DNA of 64,000 bases, from positions 35,216,217-35,280,216 of the forward strand of contig NC_133534.1 in assembly GCF_048544455.1 (NCBI RefSeq), read 5' to 3'. The notes under the pieces were generated by a model. That model was not told the origin of the DNA. It ran no database searches and saw nothing but the letters and a program-made list of their open reading frames with translations. This document shows positions 1 to 11,858 of this stretch, piece after piece (the stretch's first letter is position 1; each line of letters begins with the position of its first letter). A program made the position numbers and the translations under genes. This stretch comes from Silene latifolia. Taxonomy: Eukaryota; Streptophyta; Magnoliopsida; Caryophyllales; Caryophyllaceae.

Positions 1-208
1 ATAGTTACCCCAGACACACACACACACACAACCACAAATGTTACACCGTACATCTATACAAGAATTCAACAACAATCCCTGGTTCTTTTCAAATGTTACA
101 TTCAAGCAACAGCCTCGTTTTCTTTCACTGCAAATATGAAGATGACACACATATATGCACGCACGCAGAAAAAAAGAGAGAGAAAGTCTTGTTGAAAGGA
201 TTATATAC

Positions 209-3105
209 CTCTCAAGCATTAGCAGTGGATCAACTATCAGCTCCATTTTACCATCAATCCAAATGCTGTATTGTGCTTGTGGAAACATCCTATGCAGTAT
301 TATCTTCGGAATCTTGCCATTTCGTCTGGGTTCGTCATATGGTTGATTCTTCAGAAGAATGAGACGCCAAATGCCAACCCAATGGCCTCCATCAGAATCC
401 ACCCGTACACTAACATTTTCCTTGATGAAGCTGAAAGACTTCTCATCGACCACCATTAAAAAGCAGAAGAGTTTTTCTGACCGAGCACTGATATTAGAAG
501 GTTGATGGGGTGCATCATATCCATCAAAGATGCCAGATGCAACAACAAATCTACACTTCTTGGCGTACTCCAAGTCTTTTGGATCCATATCGCCCCCGCC
601 ATTATGAATGAACCCACAATGCACCTGAAATATTGAAACAATCGCTGAGCACTGAAAAGTGTGTAAACTTCGAACACAGTTGAAAGAATCGTGAATAACA
701 ATTATTCAGTGTGTTCATAATGGACCGAGTTAACCCTTGTTTGGATGAAGGGATAGAGAGAAAGGGACAAAATCCTTTTTTTGGTTAGCAAGTCGGATTG
801 CAAGGATTTCGAGGAGAGGGAAATGGAGGGATCAATTTTCCCTCCTACAAGCCAAATTAAAATCTTTCCAACATAGGAAAGATTTTAATGTAAAACAACA
901 TTTGTCCATTTTGCTCCTTTTCCCTTCTCTCCTCAATGTACATCCAAACAAATCTCCTTTGTAATTTAAAAAACAAGGAAATACAATGCATATTTTAGGC
1001 AGCATGTCTCTATTCTGTCATAGCCAATAGATTTATTATGTCAAATCCTGTGGACATGTGGTGTGTATGGTACAATTGTGACATCGATATAATAGACTAT
1101 GAACAAGTTATCTCTACCCTGATAAACACAAAAGAAAATGTTATCTTTGTGTCTTACCAATTGTTTATTTTCCCTTTACCAAGAAATTTTATTTACGTGT
1201 AGACTTTAATTTCTTCATGACACCTCGTTTAACATGGGATCTGGCCAAATTCAGGAGCCAGCTGCTAGCCATAATATGCATTTTACAAATGATGCTGATT
1301 GTTCAAAGGCTTACTGTGCAGGATGTCTTTTTAGGGATACATACTTACCTAAGGTCGAGCCTGAGCTCCTGAATCCTGATTGAATATATTGGGCACACAG
1401 AATTGGTTTACTAGCAACAATAGTTCAGGAGAGCTGAAAGAAACATTTTTCAGCGTTGTGCCTAGTGTCATAAGTCTATGCTTATTCCGAAAAAGATGGA
1501 CCTATCTTTCACAAAGCGCACAAAACAATTCACCAAACAAAATATATTTCTACTGAAGTTCACCTTCATTGTCGGCTTCAATCTAAAACTCTCTTCTCGT
1601 TGTGACCAGCTTATATTCCCACCAAATAAAGGCTGTGAATCAGATATGGTATCTATTGCTTCATCCTCCACTATATAAGTCAGATTTAGCACAATTGTGT
1701 CAGGAGTCCTCTGCTCCGGGATAACTATTGCATCAGGATCATCAGCCACAGGAATAAAGCATCCTGAAACCAGGAGGGCATGCCAATTAGGTAATTGTCA
1801 ATGAAGTTACCAGCAAAAATTGGCTTTCAGAAAAAAGCAGGTACAGAAGCTTACGATGTGGTGGTTTTGGCACAAATCCCATCGAGTCTAAAACGATGAA
1901 TACTTTGCCCTCTCTATTACAAATAACTGCACTTTAAACAGAAAAAAGGTTCAGCAGAAATCAAAAAAGGATTGTGATGAAAAATAGAACAGTAAGGGTT
2001 TGCTTCACTAATTAGCCTCAACCCGAGCAAACCCTAAGGACGTGTGGTATTACGTATTAAAAAGTTCAATTCATCAATTCTTCGACAAATCACACCTAAG
2101 TACAAAGAAAGTCCTATGTTAATGAAAATATGCAAATAATTTCATGGGTACTTAGCATAAGCTGAAGAGAGCATTTCCTTCCTCTCCCTCATGAAATAGT
2201 GTTTACTTGCCTGAGCAAGAGACAAGAAGATAGCTCTTTGACCTCTACTTCAGTAAAATCCTACACTACCCTCAAAGCCCTTATATTAGACGCCGATTTC
2301 ATGATGTATTGTCCTTTTTACAAAGAGAGAGATTAGTTCGGCAACCAACAATCCCTATTCTACATTATATTCACCAATAAACAATTTCGCGGCGAAAGTA
2401 TGTCACTCACTCATACCTTAGAGAAAACCCCCGGCGTTTGTCAAGTCAATTCTTGACTCTAAAGCAACAACAAAACCTTCCTTGTGGGTAGTTAGCCCTC
2501 GGCCTCTCAGCAACGGGGTACCCACCTAATTCTTCATCACAAGTCCATTCATAAGCTATTTTTCTCTAGAATAACAGATTCACAAGACTCCACATGCATC
2601 AACACTAAGCTGGTAGAGTACTTTCAGAGCTCTACTACCACAATGACAGTAACTATAAAGTTCAAACACATGACAATCGAACTATCAATTGTAATCAAGA
2701 AATTTAACGCAACTCATAACTCCCTAATCATACCTGAAAAGAAGGCTACAGATGATTGACAAGACCAAATATGGAATAATAGGACAAAAACAATAAGCAG
2801 CATCCAAACCACTCCCGCAACAAGAAGCAACCGAATAAACCCTTTCTTCCATAACATTTTCAATGGATGTTCAGATGTTAACCTTCCAGGCGAAAACAAC
2901 CCTCCTTCAGGATCTACATCAACAAGTAGAAAATAACCATAATGTCTTCCACTGAATATATAGGTAAGTATGTAACATCAATCAGATCACCGAAATGCAA
3001 ATAGAAGACAATTCACTACTCACCCTTAGATCTTTGAATCAAAGCATCCCGGTCTACCCTACGGCTTGGCCGCAATGAGACCGCTCTTTGAAAATCAGAC
3101 TCCAT
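209..3105 (-). CDS. DUF616 (TOD1/MUCI70-like) protein, 3' part outside window
   Basis: Five coding exons on the minus strand: 3105-3024, 2913-2734, 1926-1855, 1763-1564 and 624-209, each with GT-AG borders and matching phases, giving about 316 codons. The ATG at 3105 opens a short basic N-terminus (LRPSRRVDRDALIQRSK). A single membrane segment follows at about residues 55-78, so a type II Golgi or endomembrane protein is likely. The DUF616 block begins in exon 4 and is unmistakable in exon 5: HCGFIHNGG, VVASGIFDGYDAPHQPSN, LFCFLMVVDE, GIWRLILLKNQPYDEPRRNG, FPQAQYSIWIDGKMEL. Family members are treated as glycosyltransferase-like (MUCI70, cell-wall polysaccharide) or linked to turgor control (TOD1); which applies here is unknown. 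The last exon ends in a split Arg codon at 209, and the remaining exons lie beyond position 1. A 5'-UTR intron (donor near 3729, acceptor near 3116) is likely. The 3' truncation is only the window edge. Confidence 0.9.
735..946. mobile_element. MITE-like element in DUF616 intron
   Basis: The ends are imperfect inverted repeats: CTTGTTTGGATG at the left, and CATCCAAACAAAT at the right. The purine-rich stretch inside the left end (gggatagagagaaaggg) mirrors a pyrimidine-rich stretch before the right end. It lies in the intron between the exons at 1564-1763 and 209-624. The TTTGG-type ends resemble hAT or Harbinger MITEs; I could not fix a target duplication. Confidence 0.55.
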
Positions 3106-3274
3106 CAAATAAAACCTAATCAGAAAGTGAACCCTGAGCAAGTAGATAATAAGGAAAATTAAGTAATAAAAACCCACCACCACCACCACCAACAACAGTC
3201 TAGAATATCATACAAATTATAACTAAACACATAAAAGGCCAAAACAGACACAGTCTCTCTGTGTTGTTAACACA

Positions 3275-3352
3275 GGGTAAGGCTGCGTACATCCAATCTC
3301 CCTTACCCTGCAATTAGAGAGAGCCATTGAGGCACTGGGGAAATGTTGTTAT
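3275..3352 (+). mobile_element. SINE 3' fragment
   Basis: GGTAAGGCTGCGTACATCC, then a CCCTTACCCTGC stretch and GGCACTGGGGAAATGTTGTT, match the tail module shared by several plant tRNA-derived SINEs. The tRNA-like head is missing or unrecognisable, so this is a 5'-truncated copy. It lies in the presumed 5'-UTR intron or promoter of the DUF616 gene. Confidence 0.6.
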
Positions 3353-3503
3353 TGTATATAAAAGAAGCCAAAAGACCCAAACTACAACTAATTAAATACT
3401 GGGCATTGGGCAGCCATTGTTGTGATGAAACAGCCAAGGAGAAAGCTCAAAAAATCACACAACTTTATGTTGTAAATGTCAATACTATTAGACTCGTTTG
3501 AAG

Positions 3504-3533
3504 CTTAAGACGGATATTCCCGTCTTAAATAAG
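3504..3533. repeat. Short palindrome, MITE terminus relic
   Basis: AAGACGG and CCGTCTT flank a 5-nt loop. The motif AAGACGGATAT also forms the terminus of the fold-back element near 57064. It reads like two MITE ends brought together by an internal deletion. It lies about 400 bp upstream of the DUF616 ATG. Confidence 0.4.
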
Positions 3534-3989
3534 AATTCGTGATGTCCAACTATGATGATTAAAATGCAATATATGAATATGATCATATACAAAAAAAGTA
3601 AAAAAACCCGACTTTGAAAAGTTAAATAATACAAAAGGGTAATCATGTTAATGTGTGATGAACAGTAAAGGTCAGAAAAGAGAGAGCTAATTGGGGGTTC
3701 AGATCTTAGGGAGAGATGAAGTAGCTTACAGTAAGAAACTGGAGTATAATCTGATGAACTGTAACTGGTGATTATGTGTTTTCCAGAGTTTGAGATTTGC
3801 TCATTACGGATCTTGAGAGGGAAATTAATCCCGGAGTTTTTTTGTTGTTGTTCAAGGAGAGGAGTGTAGTTTAGTCCTCCTAAACGGGTCAGTCGGATAA
3901 ACGGGTCCGTCGGATCAGATAGGACATAGTCACATAGACGATATTATCAATAACATTGGGTTATTTCATTGTTAAAAGATGCAAAGATT

Positions 3990-4231
3990 TGATAGCTGAG
4001 GGGACCATTTGGAGGATCGTTCTTAACATTCTTTATAGGGAAGAAAGAAATTATGCAGACTTCCCGCGGCTAATAAGGGAGTCAATTCTAGTACTTTAAT
4101 TACGCATTTAGATTCTCCTCCTAGTGAGTTAAGCCCTATTCTTAGGGAGGATATTTTTGGGTAGCTATTCCCCGTGTAATAGCTAGTAGTTAATTTTCGG
4201 GGCTTTGCCCCTCTTTCGCACCAAAAAAAAA
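3990..4231 (+). mobile_element. LINE 3' end, 5'-truncated
   Basis: The stretch ends with TTTTCGGGGCTTTGCCCCTC, then TTTCGCACC and an A-tract of 12. This GGGGCTTTGCCCC-type 3' UTR followed by poly(A) is typical of plant LINEs. Upstream frames are broken and no reverse transcriptase motif is left. The 5' limit is estimated. Confidence 0.55.
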
Positions 4232-4429
4232 AAACCTCGTTTTGGGATAGTTATTGTGGGTTCGTATCGGGTGAAGGCCGGTCGGGCGTTGTCGGGACAT
4301 ACTAGATTGGATTATTGTTTGAACACTCGTAAAAGCAAAATTATTACTTTGTAATCCGTAGTAGTAAATCTGACTTATAAAATTGCTTTACAAAGCAACC
4401 GTTTTTATAAAAGAGTGTTGGGCAATTTC

Positions 4430-4626
4430 TAGATAATATTCCAAATTAGTTAGGTCATGTTTATGGGGATGATTTTGGTTGGGTCATTTCAAGCCGAGTC
4501 AATTATGAGAGTAACAAAGCATGGGTCAAATTCGGGTCATTTCAAGTCGGCTCATGTGTAATTTGGTTCCGGTAAATTCAAGTTCTATCGTTGGGGTCTC
4601 GGGTCAAATTATTTTACAGGTTTGGA
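4430..4626 (+). repeat. Diverged GGGTCA-type repeats
   Basis: GGGTCATTTCAAG recurs twice, with further GGGTCAA variants. The same kind of motif continues after the SINE (TCGGGTCAACTTAAATCGGG near 4840). This is low-complexity promoter-side sequence upstream of the cysteinyl-tRNA synthetase gene, with no coding potential. Confidence 0.5.
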
Positions 4627-4643
4627 ATGCATGATTTCATCAT

Positions 4644-4819
4644 AACCAAGTGATGCGAGTCTAGTGGCATCGGGTTTAACCTTCAAAGCTTGCCAATGGG
4701 CAGGAGTTGAGAGGTCCCGTGTTCGAACCCTAGGCTGCGCAAATCATGCGGTTATCGGTCCACCGGGGACTTTAAAAATGCCGGTCCTTCGTACACCAAA
4801 AAAAAAAAAAAAAAAAAAA
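4644..4819 (+). mobile_element. tRNA-derived SINE with 17-bp TSD
   Basis: The head carries an A-box-like stretch (TAGTGGCATCGGG) and a B box (GAGGTCCCGTGTTCGAACCC). The element ends in an A-tract of about 20. It is flanked by the perfect 17-bp duplication ATGCATGATTTCATCAT at 4627-4643 and 4820-4836, which proves a target-primed insertion. The element at 61115-61324 shares the head (GCAGGAGTTGAGAGGTCCCG), so the family is the same. Confidence 0.9.
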
Positions 4820-5011
4820 ATGCATGATTTCATCATCAAGTCGGGTCAACTTAAATCGGGCCACTTTTAGGTTCTAACCCCGAACCTGAGAATTTGAGAT
4901 AATAGGAGGGCAGAAATTAGAACGCACACATGCTCGTCTAGTTTTCCACCATGAAAACATAATCTAAATTTCACCCGTCCTCCTCTTTCAATCAATTTTG
5001 CGCAAATAAAA

Positions 5012-8000
5012 ATGGTGGCTTTATTAAGATGTTGCAAACCATTTATACGCCCATTTTTCTCCCCTCTTTCTACCTCCAAAACCCCACTTAGATTCCCCAA
5101 TTTACCCCTCAATTCCATCATTAACAAAAGGGTTCGTACCATAAGTTCTAAGCACCCAATTAATGGCGAAAACACAAAAGAGGGTGAAAGCAAGAAAGAG
5201 TTATGGTTGTACAATACAATGAGTAGGCAAAGGGAGTTATTTAAGCCTAAAGTTGAGGGTAAAGTTGGCATGTATGTTTGTGGTGTTACTGCTTATGATT
5301 TCAGTCATATTGGTCATGCTAGAGCCTATGTTACCTTTGATGTTCTCCATAGGTATACCCTTTATTTTTAATTGCATAAATTTTCTTTGTTTTTGGTTAT
5401 ATTAGTGTTTAATGTTGCTAATTTTTCTGGGTTTTGGTTGTTTTTGTGATTGGTAGATGATACTGTCCTCTATTTGATAATTTTTTATTGAAATGTTGGT
5501 TGATTCTAATAATGTACTCCCTCGGTCCCGATCATTTGTTTACTTTGATTAAAATACCCCATCACACAAAAAAAAAGGTAAACAAACGATTGAGATGAAG
5601 CGAGTATGTGGATTGTGGATGGATTGAGGTGGATTGTATTTACTGGTTGTAGAGTATGGAAAAATGGTAACATTCAATAGCCATATGCCAGAATTCATTC
5701 AGTTGATGGAGATGGGTTAATGAGATTTTGTGATACAAGTTCAGTATGCTATCGACGGCTTATCGTTCTCTATCAAATGTGATTTGATTGCTGGCGAATT
5801 AATCTGCCATATGGCTATTGAATGTGGTATTGGTATCATAATTTGATTCTTTGTTGAAATGCTTTTCATTTTTTTTTGGTAATGTATGTGGATGAATGAG
5901 AAGGGGAGCCTTGGCGCACCGGTTAAGGTGTTGCTTTGTGACAGTGAGGTCACGGGTTCAAGTCCTTGGAGCGGCCTCTTACCAAAATGGCAAATGAAGA
6001 CTTGCCCCAATTACACCCTTGTGGCGGGATCCTTTCCCGGACCCTCGCCTAGCAGGGACGCCATTGTGTACCAGGCTGCCCTTTTAAAAGGGGTGGGCGG
6101 TGGCCACCGGAATTTTCAGACTTAAAACGAGGAAGTAGCAAACTATCAAATAGGAAAGTTTGAGATGTTCCACGAGGCGCCAAAGTAGTACCACCACTTA
6201 GTCAATAACTAATGTAGATCCCGTGCATTTTATCCTAAAAATTTCATAACTAAGCAGCAGTATTCTCAAAATCTAAAATAATGGAAATGGTCTTGAAACA
6301 GAGACAACAAACATCACACTTAGATATTCCAAGGCTAAAACAGTCTCACCTTGTATTGGATTTCTGTACACCAAGCCTGTAGAAAGTCATTGCCGCAGTA
6401 TATCAAATTCAGAGCACATGAGGCGATAAATAGATGGTTGATACAAATAAGTTTCCTGCAAGCTGCAGGGAGGGGAAATAATTTGATACTTGGAACAGGA
6501 ACTTACTACATAATACAGGTTAGCAATCGAGAGATAATTTGATACTTGGAACAGGAACTTACTACATATTAGGTTATGAATGTCGACTCACTATCCTCTT
6601 GGAATTGGGTGTAGTTGTTGATAGTTTGATACTTTGTGATCATTACTTAGCTTGAAATGTGCTATCATAGCTTTTCTGGACTCGTGTTTTAACTGATGTA
6701 ATAGACGAGTATCCAATAGGGGAGTTGAAAGACAACCTATTATCATTCTTCATTCCTAGCTAATATATTTTGAATTCAAATTCGGTGTTAACACAGTGAG
6801 TATTTATGTACTGCAGTCTCAAATAATTCTCTTTATAAATTGAACGTTTGCAGATTTCATAACATGATATGTATATTCCCAATTTTCAGAATTTTTTGTT
6901 TAATTGTTTCATGTTTATTGACATTCTAGCTCTTGATCATAAAATTGTACTGCACTTATTTACAGATATCTCAAGCATCAAGGATATGAAGTTTTTTATG
7001 TCCGAAACTTCACTGATGTGGATGACAAGGTTAGGAATAGTATTCTTTTTTGCCTCTTCCTTATGGCTTTCACTTGTGATTATCTTGCACATGTCTTACT
7101 AAACTTATTATATACCTGCTCGGCGCTGCTTCTCAAGACTTTGATAGCTGTTTCTATAAATGCTTGATTGTCGGTCAATGTTTTTTCTTCTTGACGTTGT
7201 TGCTACATGTTCTAAATGTATGCTTTCAAGCCATGTACCGACTTTCTTATACGTGTCTGACAGGACATCTGAGTATGCACTTTTGGAATTCTGTAGATTA
7301 TAGCTAGAGCCAATGAACTGGGAGAGGATCCAATATCTTTGAGCAGACGTTTTTGCAATGAGTTCCTGCAAGACATGGCTTATCTTCATTGCTTACCTCC
7401 TTCTGTGGAACCTCGTGTCTCTGATCACATACCCCAAATTATAGACATGATTAAACAGGTAATTAGTTTTTTTTCGTGAGATAATATGCATATATACTAT
7501 ATACTTTTCAGTTGAGCTTAACTGTGGTGAGCTGAAAGGAAGTCTGCACTGCATAAACATGAGATTTTACTTCTGGGACCCTTCTCTGGTGTCAGTTGAT
7601 ATTTTTTCCCTGCATGTGGTCTTCTGATTTTGATACGTTGGCAGATTATTGATAACGGCTTTGCCTACAGTGTGGATGGAGATGTTTATTTTTCTGTGGA
7701 GAAGTTCCCTAGTTATGGACGCTTGTCAGGTCGAAGATTAGAGGATAATCGAGCTGGTGAAAGAGTTGCAGTGGACTCCAGAAAGAGAAATCCAGCTGAT
7801 TTTGCTTTATGGAAAGTAAGCTCCTGTTCTGTATTATCATGTCATATTTATGTTATAAAGTCGTATAATCTTACTTGAAGCCTAAAATATTCCGTGATAA
7901 ACACCGTCTCTGGTAGACTTCGAGACATAATGTATTCCCTGTACATGAGCTGCATTTACATTATTTAGATGCATGGTGATCTATGATTTTGTTTACGAAA

Positions 8001-10027
8001 TGTGTGCTACCGTTTGCAGTCTGCCAAAGAAGGAGAGCCATATTGGGAGAGTCCATGGGGACCTGGTAGACCTGGATGGCATATTGAATGCAGTGCTATG
8101 AGCGCTGCATACTTGGGATACTCATTTGATATACACGGTGGCGGGATGGATCTTATGTTTCCCCACCATGAAAATGAAATTGTTCAAAGTTGTGCTGCAT
8201 GTCGAGAAAGTAATATCAGCTACTGGGTACATAATGGGTTTGTCACTATTAACTCAGAAAAGATGTCCAAATCACTCGGAAATTTCTTCACAATTAGACA
8301 GGTAAAAGAATTGGATATAATCTCCAGCTCTTTAACTATTATGAGTTTATAACCTTTTATTATTCATGACCCCAAATTTCCTCATCATCTACATGGTTAT
8401 TCTTCTTCAATGTTTATATTAATGTGCGCCCTTTTTCAACTCCGCCTATTCACAGGTTATACAACTTTATCATCCACTTGCTTTAAGACTCTTTCTGATG
8501 AGCACCCATTATCGTTCTCCAGTGAATTACTCTGATGTGTCGCTAGAGTCCGCCTCAGAACGTCTCTTTTATATATACCAGGTATTTTGGCTTCTATGCT
8601 CATTTAGATGCATTTTGATCGCCCTGAATTTATGCATTTATGAATAATCCTTGCAACATCTTTTTCAAGAGTGATCCTCCTTCCTCCAATCTAGCATTAA
8701 AAACCAAAACATTTAGATAATGTTGCAAGGATCACCTTGAATTTATAAACAAGAATGATCCTACCTTCATATCTACTTTTCCATTAATGATCTCCATATG
8801 CATGAGCTCTTGAAGCATTGAGGTAATGCTGTTGCTACTGAGCAGAGTTTATTCCTGTTAATTTTTTGTTTAAAAACACACTCTGCGGAAGCCAAGTTAA
8901 ATCAGCGTATTAGTTTTATGCTAAAGCTATATACGGAGTAGTAATCTCCTTTTGCTCTTGGTACATGTTTGGTGTCATGGCATCCATTACATAGACGTTA
9001 CAAGATTGTGAAGATGTTTTACTCCAGCACGATAGAGCTTGTCTCAAAGAGACTGTACCCCAAGACATTGCCAGTCGCATAAGCGATTTCCAGAATTCTT
9101 TCCTCATTTCAATGTCAGATGATCTTCATACCAATGTGGTTCTCGGTGCACTTTCTGATCCATTGACGACCGTTAATGATTTTATACATACTCGTAAGGT
9201 TAGTATGATTCTAGCTTAACATGGTCTGTACATTTCCCGTGTTTCATTACATGTTAGGATGGTCTCATCATTAAAGTCAAATTGTTGACAATAAGTCCAA
9301 GTCATTGAATATATAGCGCGCGGCTTTATTTCGACAATTTGATGACGTAGTTTGTAATAATAACGCGCATATTTTAAGCTGAGCAACTATTGACTCAAAT
9401 ATGTCCGTTTATCATTATAAAATATTAGATCGCCAAATTAGATATTATGTAAATACGTATTATTTTCTGCTTGGTACTCTCCATATGGGTGAGTCTCATA
9501 CAATAGGACTGTCTCATATGGTACTGCCCATCATTCCATATATTTCTTGGACAATTTCTTGAATTAATCTCTTTATTATAAATATTTGGTATTTCAGGGG
9601 AAGAAGCGTGAATTACGAATAGAATCTCTAGCAGCCTTAGAGAAGACTGTCAGAAATGTCTTGGCTACTCTAGGGTTGATGCCATCGAGCTATTTAGAAG
9701 TAAGAGCAATTTCCCATTTTCGGATCAAATACATGCAGCTGGAAATCTATCCTAAAGTTTCATTGAACCTTTTTTTTTAACCCTCGACAGGCAGTGCACG
9801 AGTTAAAAGAAATGGCGCTGAAGCGCGCCAAGTTGTCTGAAGCCGAAGTTAGGCAAAAGATTGAAGAGAGAGATACGGCAAGGAAGAATAAAGAGTACGA
9901 GAAATCTGATGAAATCAGGAAAGAGTTGGCTGCTTTGGGGATCGCTCTTATGGACAGCCCTCACGGGACAACATGGAGACCTTGTCTTCCTAGTTCATTG
10001 CAACAAGAACCAGCTATTGCGAATTGA
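5012..10027 (+). CDS. SYCO: Cysteinyl-tRNA synthetase, organellar type
   Basis: Nine exons: 5012-5352, 6966-7029, 7297-7458, 7645-7815, 8020-8301, 8456-8581, 8995-9198, 9598-9699 and 9791-10027. All have GT-AG borders and join in phase to give 562 codons plus stop, the usual length for the plant organellar enzyme. It charges tRNA-Cys with cysteine using ATP. Residues 1 to about 46 are basic and Ser/Thr-rich with few acids, so a plastid and/or mitochondrial transit peptide is likely. The class I signatures are exact: HIGH at 99-102 and KMSKS at 327-331. The expected zinc ligands are C90 (YVCG), C270 (HIECS), H295 and E299 (HHENE). The C-terminal helical region (exons 7-9) ends with the family's SPHGTTWR segment. 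Start choice: the first ATG of the only frame continuous with the catalytic core. Intron 1 is long (1.6 kb) and holds a Stowaway MITE, an inverted repeat and an Au-type SINE. No lesion is visible. The gene symbol is given by similarity to the Arabidopsis organellar enzyme. Confidence 0.95.
5517..5604. mobile_element. Stowaway-type MITE
   Basis: It is 88 bp, with ends CTCCCTCGGTCCCGATCATT and AACGATTGAGATGAAGCGAG, inverted repeats with the classic CTCCCTCCGTCCC Stowaway terminus. A TA dinucleotide lies on each side (5515-5516, 5605-5606). It is in intron 1 of the cysteinyl-tRNA synthetase gene. Confidence 0.85.
5668..5832. repeat. Inverted repeat in CysRS intron 1, MITE-like
   Basis: CATTCAATAGCCATATG near 5671 is mirrored by CATATGGCTATTGAATG ending near 5826. 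That gives two roughly 20-bp arms 165 bp apart. No target duplication could be settled. A small MITE is the simplest reading. Confidence 0.5.
5899..6092 (+). mobile_element. Au-like SINE
   Basis: The tRNA-like head has an A box (TTGGCGCACCGGTTAAGG) and a B box (GGTCACGGGTTCAAGTCC). The body carries the diagnostic Au-SINE blocks: ACACCCTTGTGGCGGGATCC, CTTTCCCGGACCCTCGC and CAGGCTGCCCTTTT. It inserted sense into intron 1 of the cysteinyl-tRNA synthetase gene. A convincing target duplication is not visible beyond AAGGGG on each side. Confidence 0.85.
6130..6960 (+). other. Rest of CysRS intron 1
   Basis: AT-rich intron sequence. A 29-bp segment starting GATAATTTGATACTTGG is repeated once, near 6475 and 6533. 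Apart from that I see no element or coding signal. Confidence 0.5.
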
Positions 10028-10609
10028 TGGCTTCAACATCATACTTCAGGTTTATGATTTTAAGTTTTTTGTATTTATCATAAGCTTGTATTTGTTAACT
10101 GCCGTAATTGGTTGCGATTATTGTTATTTTTACTTTCCAATTACTCAATGCAATTCTTGGTGCGATTTTCATTTTGAGAATCTCTTTACATAAGTGAGGG
10201 CATCCATCGTGTAAAAATATTTTGTTTTCTGGAATTAATGTCGATTTTATATGGTGGAAGTGACAGTTACACTTCGATGCTAATATTAAAGGAGTCGATT
10301 GTCAACACCTTGGCTATTGACAAGCCAATTTGAATCTAGGGAGGTAGATGTTATTTTTGTCTGATATTCATCGTCGTTTAGATGTCTAGGAGTTCTGTTT
10401 GAAATCTCCGAAATAATTCATAGCCACGCTTGAATAGTTTCTTCTGTAGTTTGTGAATTTGGAACAACTCGAAGAATATTTTGAGAAATTCAGAAGTATC
10501 ATTTGCATCTGACAAATTTTCATACTTGTGATATTAACAATGTATGTTCATACAAGAAGAAATGCGAATGTGAATGTGAATGTCCTACTTTGTAAGAAAC
10601 AAAGTATTT
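10028..10609 (+). other. CysRS 3' UTR and downstream spacer
   Basis: AT-rich sequence after the TGA at 10025-10027. The 3' UTR must end here, but no single polyadenylation site stands out. No repeat or ORF of interest is seen. Confidence 0.4.
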
Positions 10610-10999
10610 ATGGTACGTATTTATGTTGACGCCAGCTGGAAAAAATCGTGTCTTGCGGGTTATGGATGGATTGTACTTGGGCCTGAAGGGGAAATTAGAT
10701 ATGAAGGTTTTCTCTATGGTCGGGCTGAATCTCCTCTTCAAGCTGAAGCACTAGGATTAAAGGAGGCCATCTCCTGGGCACGACAGGTAGGAATACTACT
10801 CGTTGAAGTTTCCTCTGATTGTCTTCTGCTATTGACGCAATGGATGGGAAAGCAGACCAAGCATCACCATATTAGGGGCATCTTACATGACATTTCTCTT
10901 ATTTCATCTGTCTTTCATTGTTTGTGTTTTAGTTATGTTCGCAGGGACTGTAACTACAGAGCTCATGCCTTGGCAAAACAGGCTATGAGCTTACACTAG
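10610..10999 (+). pseudogene. LINE-type RNase H (RVT_3) domain remnant
   Basis: An open frame of about 130 codons reads IYVDASWKKS, then GYGWIVLGPEGE, then SPLQAEALGLKEAISWA, VEVSSDCLLL and VRRDCNYRAHALAKQA. This is the RNase H fold of the type found at the C-terminus of plant LINE polyproteins and in short RVT_3 proteins, with the acidic residues D (VDAS), E (AEA) and D (SSD) present. There is no reverse transcriptase upstream and no LINE tail downstream, so it is an isolated fragment about 580 bp after the cysteinyl-tRNA synthetase gene. It might be a small domesticated protein, but that is only a possibility. Confidence 0.7.
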
Positions 11000-11050
11000 G
11001 AACCTTTCTTTCCAGGCTATGAGCTTACACTAGAAACCTTTCTTTCCAGC
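10979..11050 (+). repeat. 35-bp direct duplication
   Basis: AGGCTATGAGCTTACACTAG, followed by an AACCTTTCTTTCCAG-type end, occurs twice in tandem with one mismatch. The first copy contains the stop codon of the RNase H remnant. Confidence 0.8.
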
Positions 11051-11317
11051 TGCAAAAAAAACACTTTGTAAGAAACAAGCTAACTAATGTAGTAATGTAA
11101 ACCCACTTGAGAACCTAACTAACTCAAGTACCCACTTTTCCGACCGTCCTAAAATCGGGTAATCGAAGAAACTGCTTCACTTTCCGGTCATTAGATTAGT
11201 AATTACCCGTATGGGAAATCACAAATCCATGTCCGTTATCCATTTCCTCAATCCTCACTAATCTAGTAACAATTGGTCTCTCCTAAGACAAATATAATTG
11301 AGACAAACTTTTTTATA

Positions 11318-11537
11318 CTCCCTCCGTACCACACCAAATGTAACGTAGGGAAAAGGGAAGTATTTAAGAAAAAGTAGAAGAAGTAAGGGTAAAGAGGGAA
11401 AAAATAGATGGGGTATGTAATTGTGGGTTGATAGGTGGGGTATATAATGTCATTTTGCCTAAATATCAAATAGGCATAAGGATAATTTGATAATATTGTG
11501 GGCCAAATAAGGAATGTTAACTTGGTAATTTAAAACG
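11318..11537. mobile_element. Degenerate Stowaway-like element
   Basis: A clear Stowaway left end (TA, then CTCCCTCCGTACCACACC) is present. A weak right end may lie near AATGTTAACTTGG (11512-11525), but inverted symmetry there is poor. The limits are uncertain. Confidence 0.4.
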
Positions 11538-11858
11538 GTTACAATCAATTAATCAGCAATCCACCTACCACGTTTTGAATACCAAACAAAATACACCACA
11601 ACAAAAATATCTACATTTTTTCCCAAACAAAATAAACTTCCACCACAAAACCCAACTCAGCCAACCAATCATCAGCAAAGAGTATTGCTAAATAAGGGGG
11701 CTGATTTATATCGACGACGTTTTAGTAAATATCGACGACGTTTTTCATAAAAAAGACGATGAATGCCCTTTTCACTTTATCTCTCTAAAAAAAAATTCTC
11801 TCAAATTCAACTAAATAAAAAACAAAAAACAACAACAACAACAACAACAATTAACAAT

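Noticed and set aside
456-701. 81-codon minus ORF over DUF616 exon 5
   Set aside because: It is a shadow in another frame of the exon at 209-624, whose real frame carries the DUF616 motifs.
1478-1678. 66-codon plus-strand ORF
   Set aside because: It is antisense to DUF616 exon 4 and its flanking intron, with no motif.
4664-4750. tRNA-like A and B boxes here and at 5899, 19860, 54900 and 61130
   Set aside because: No cloverleaf with acceptor stem can be drawn. They are heads of SINEs, four of them with target duplications, so no tRNA genes are called.
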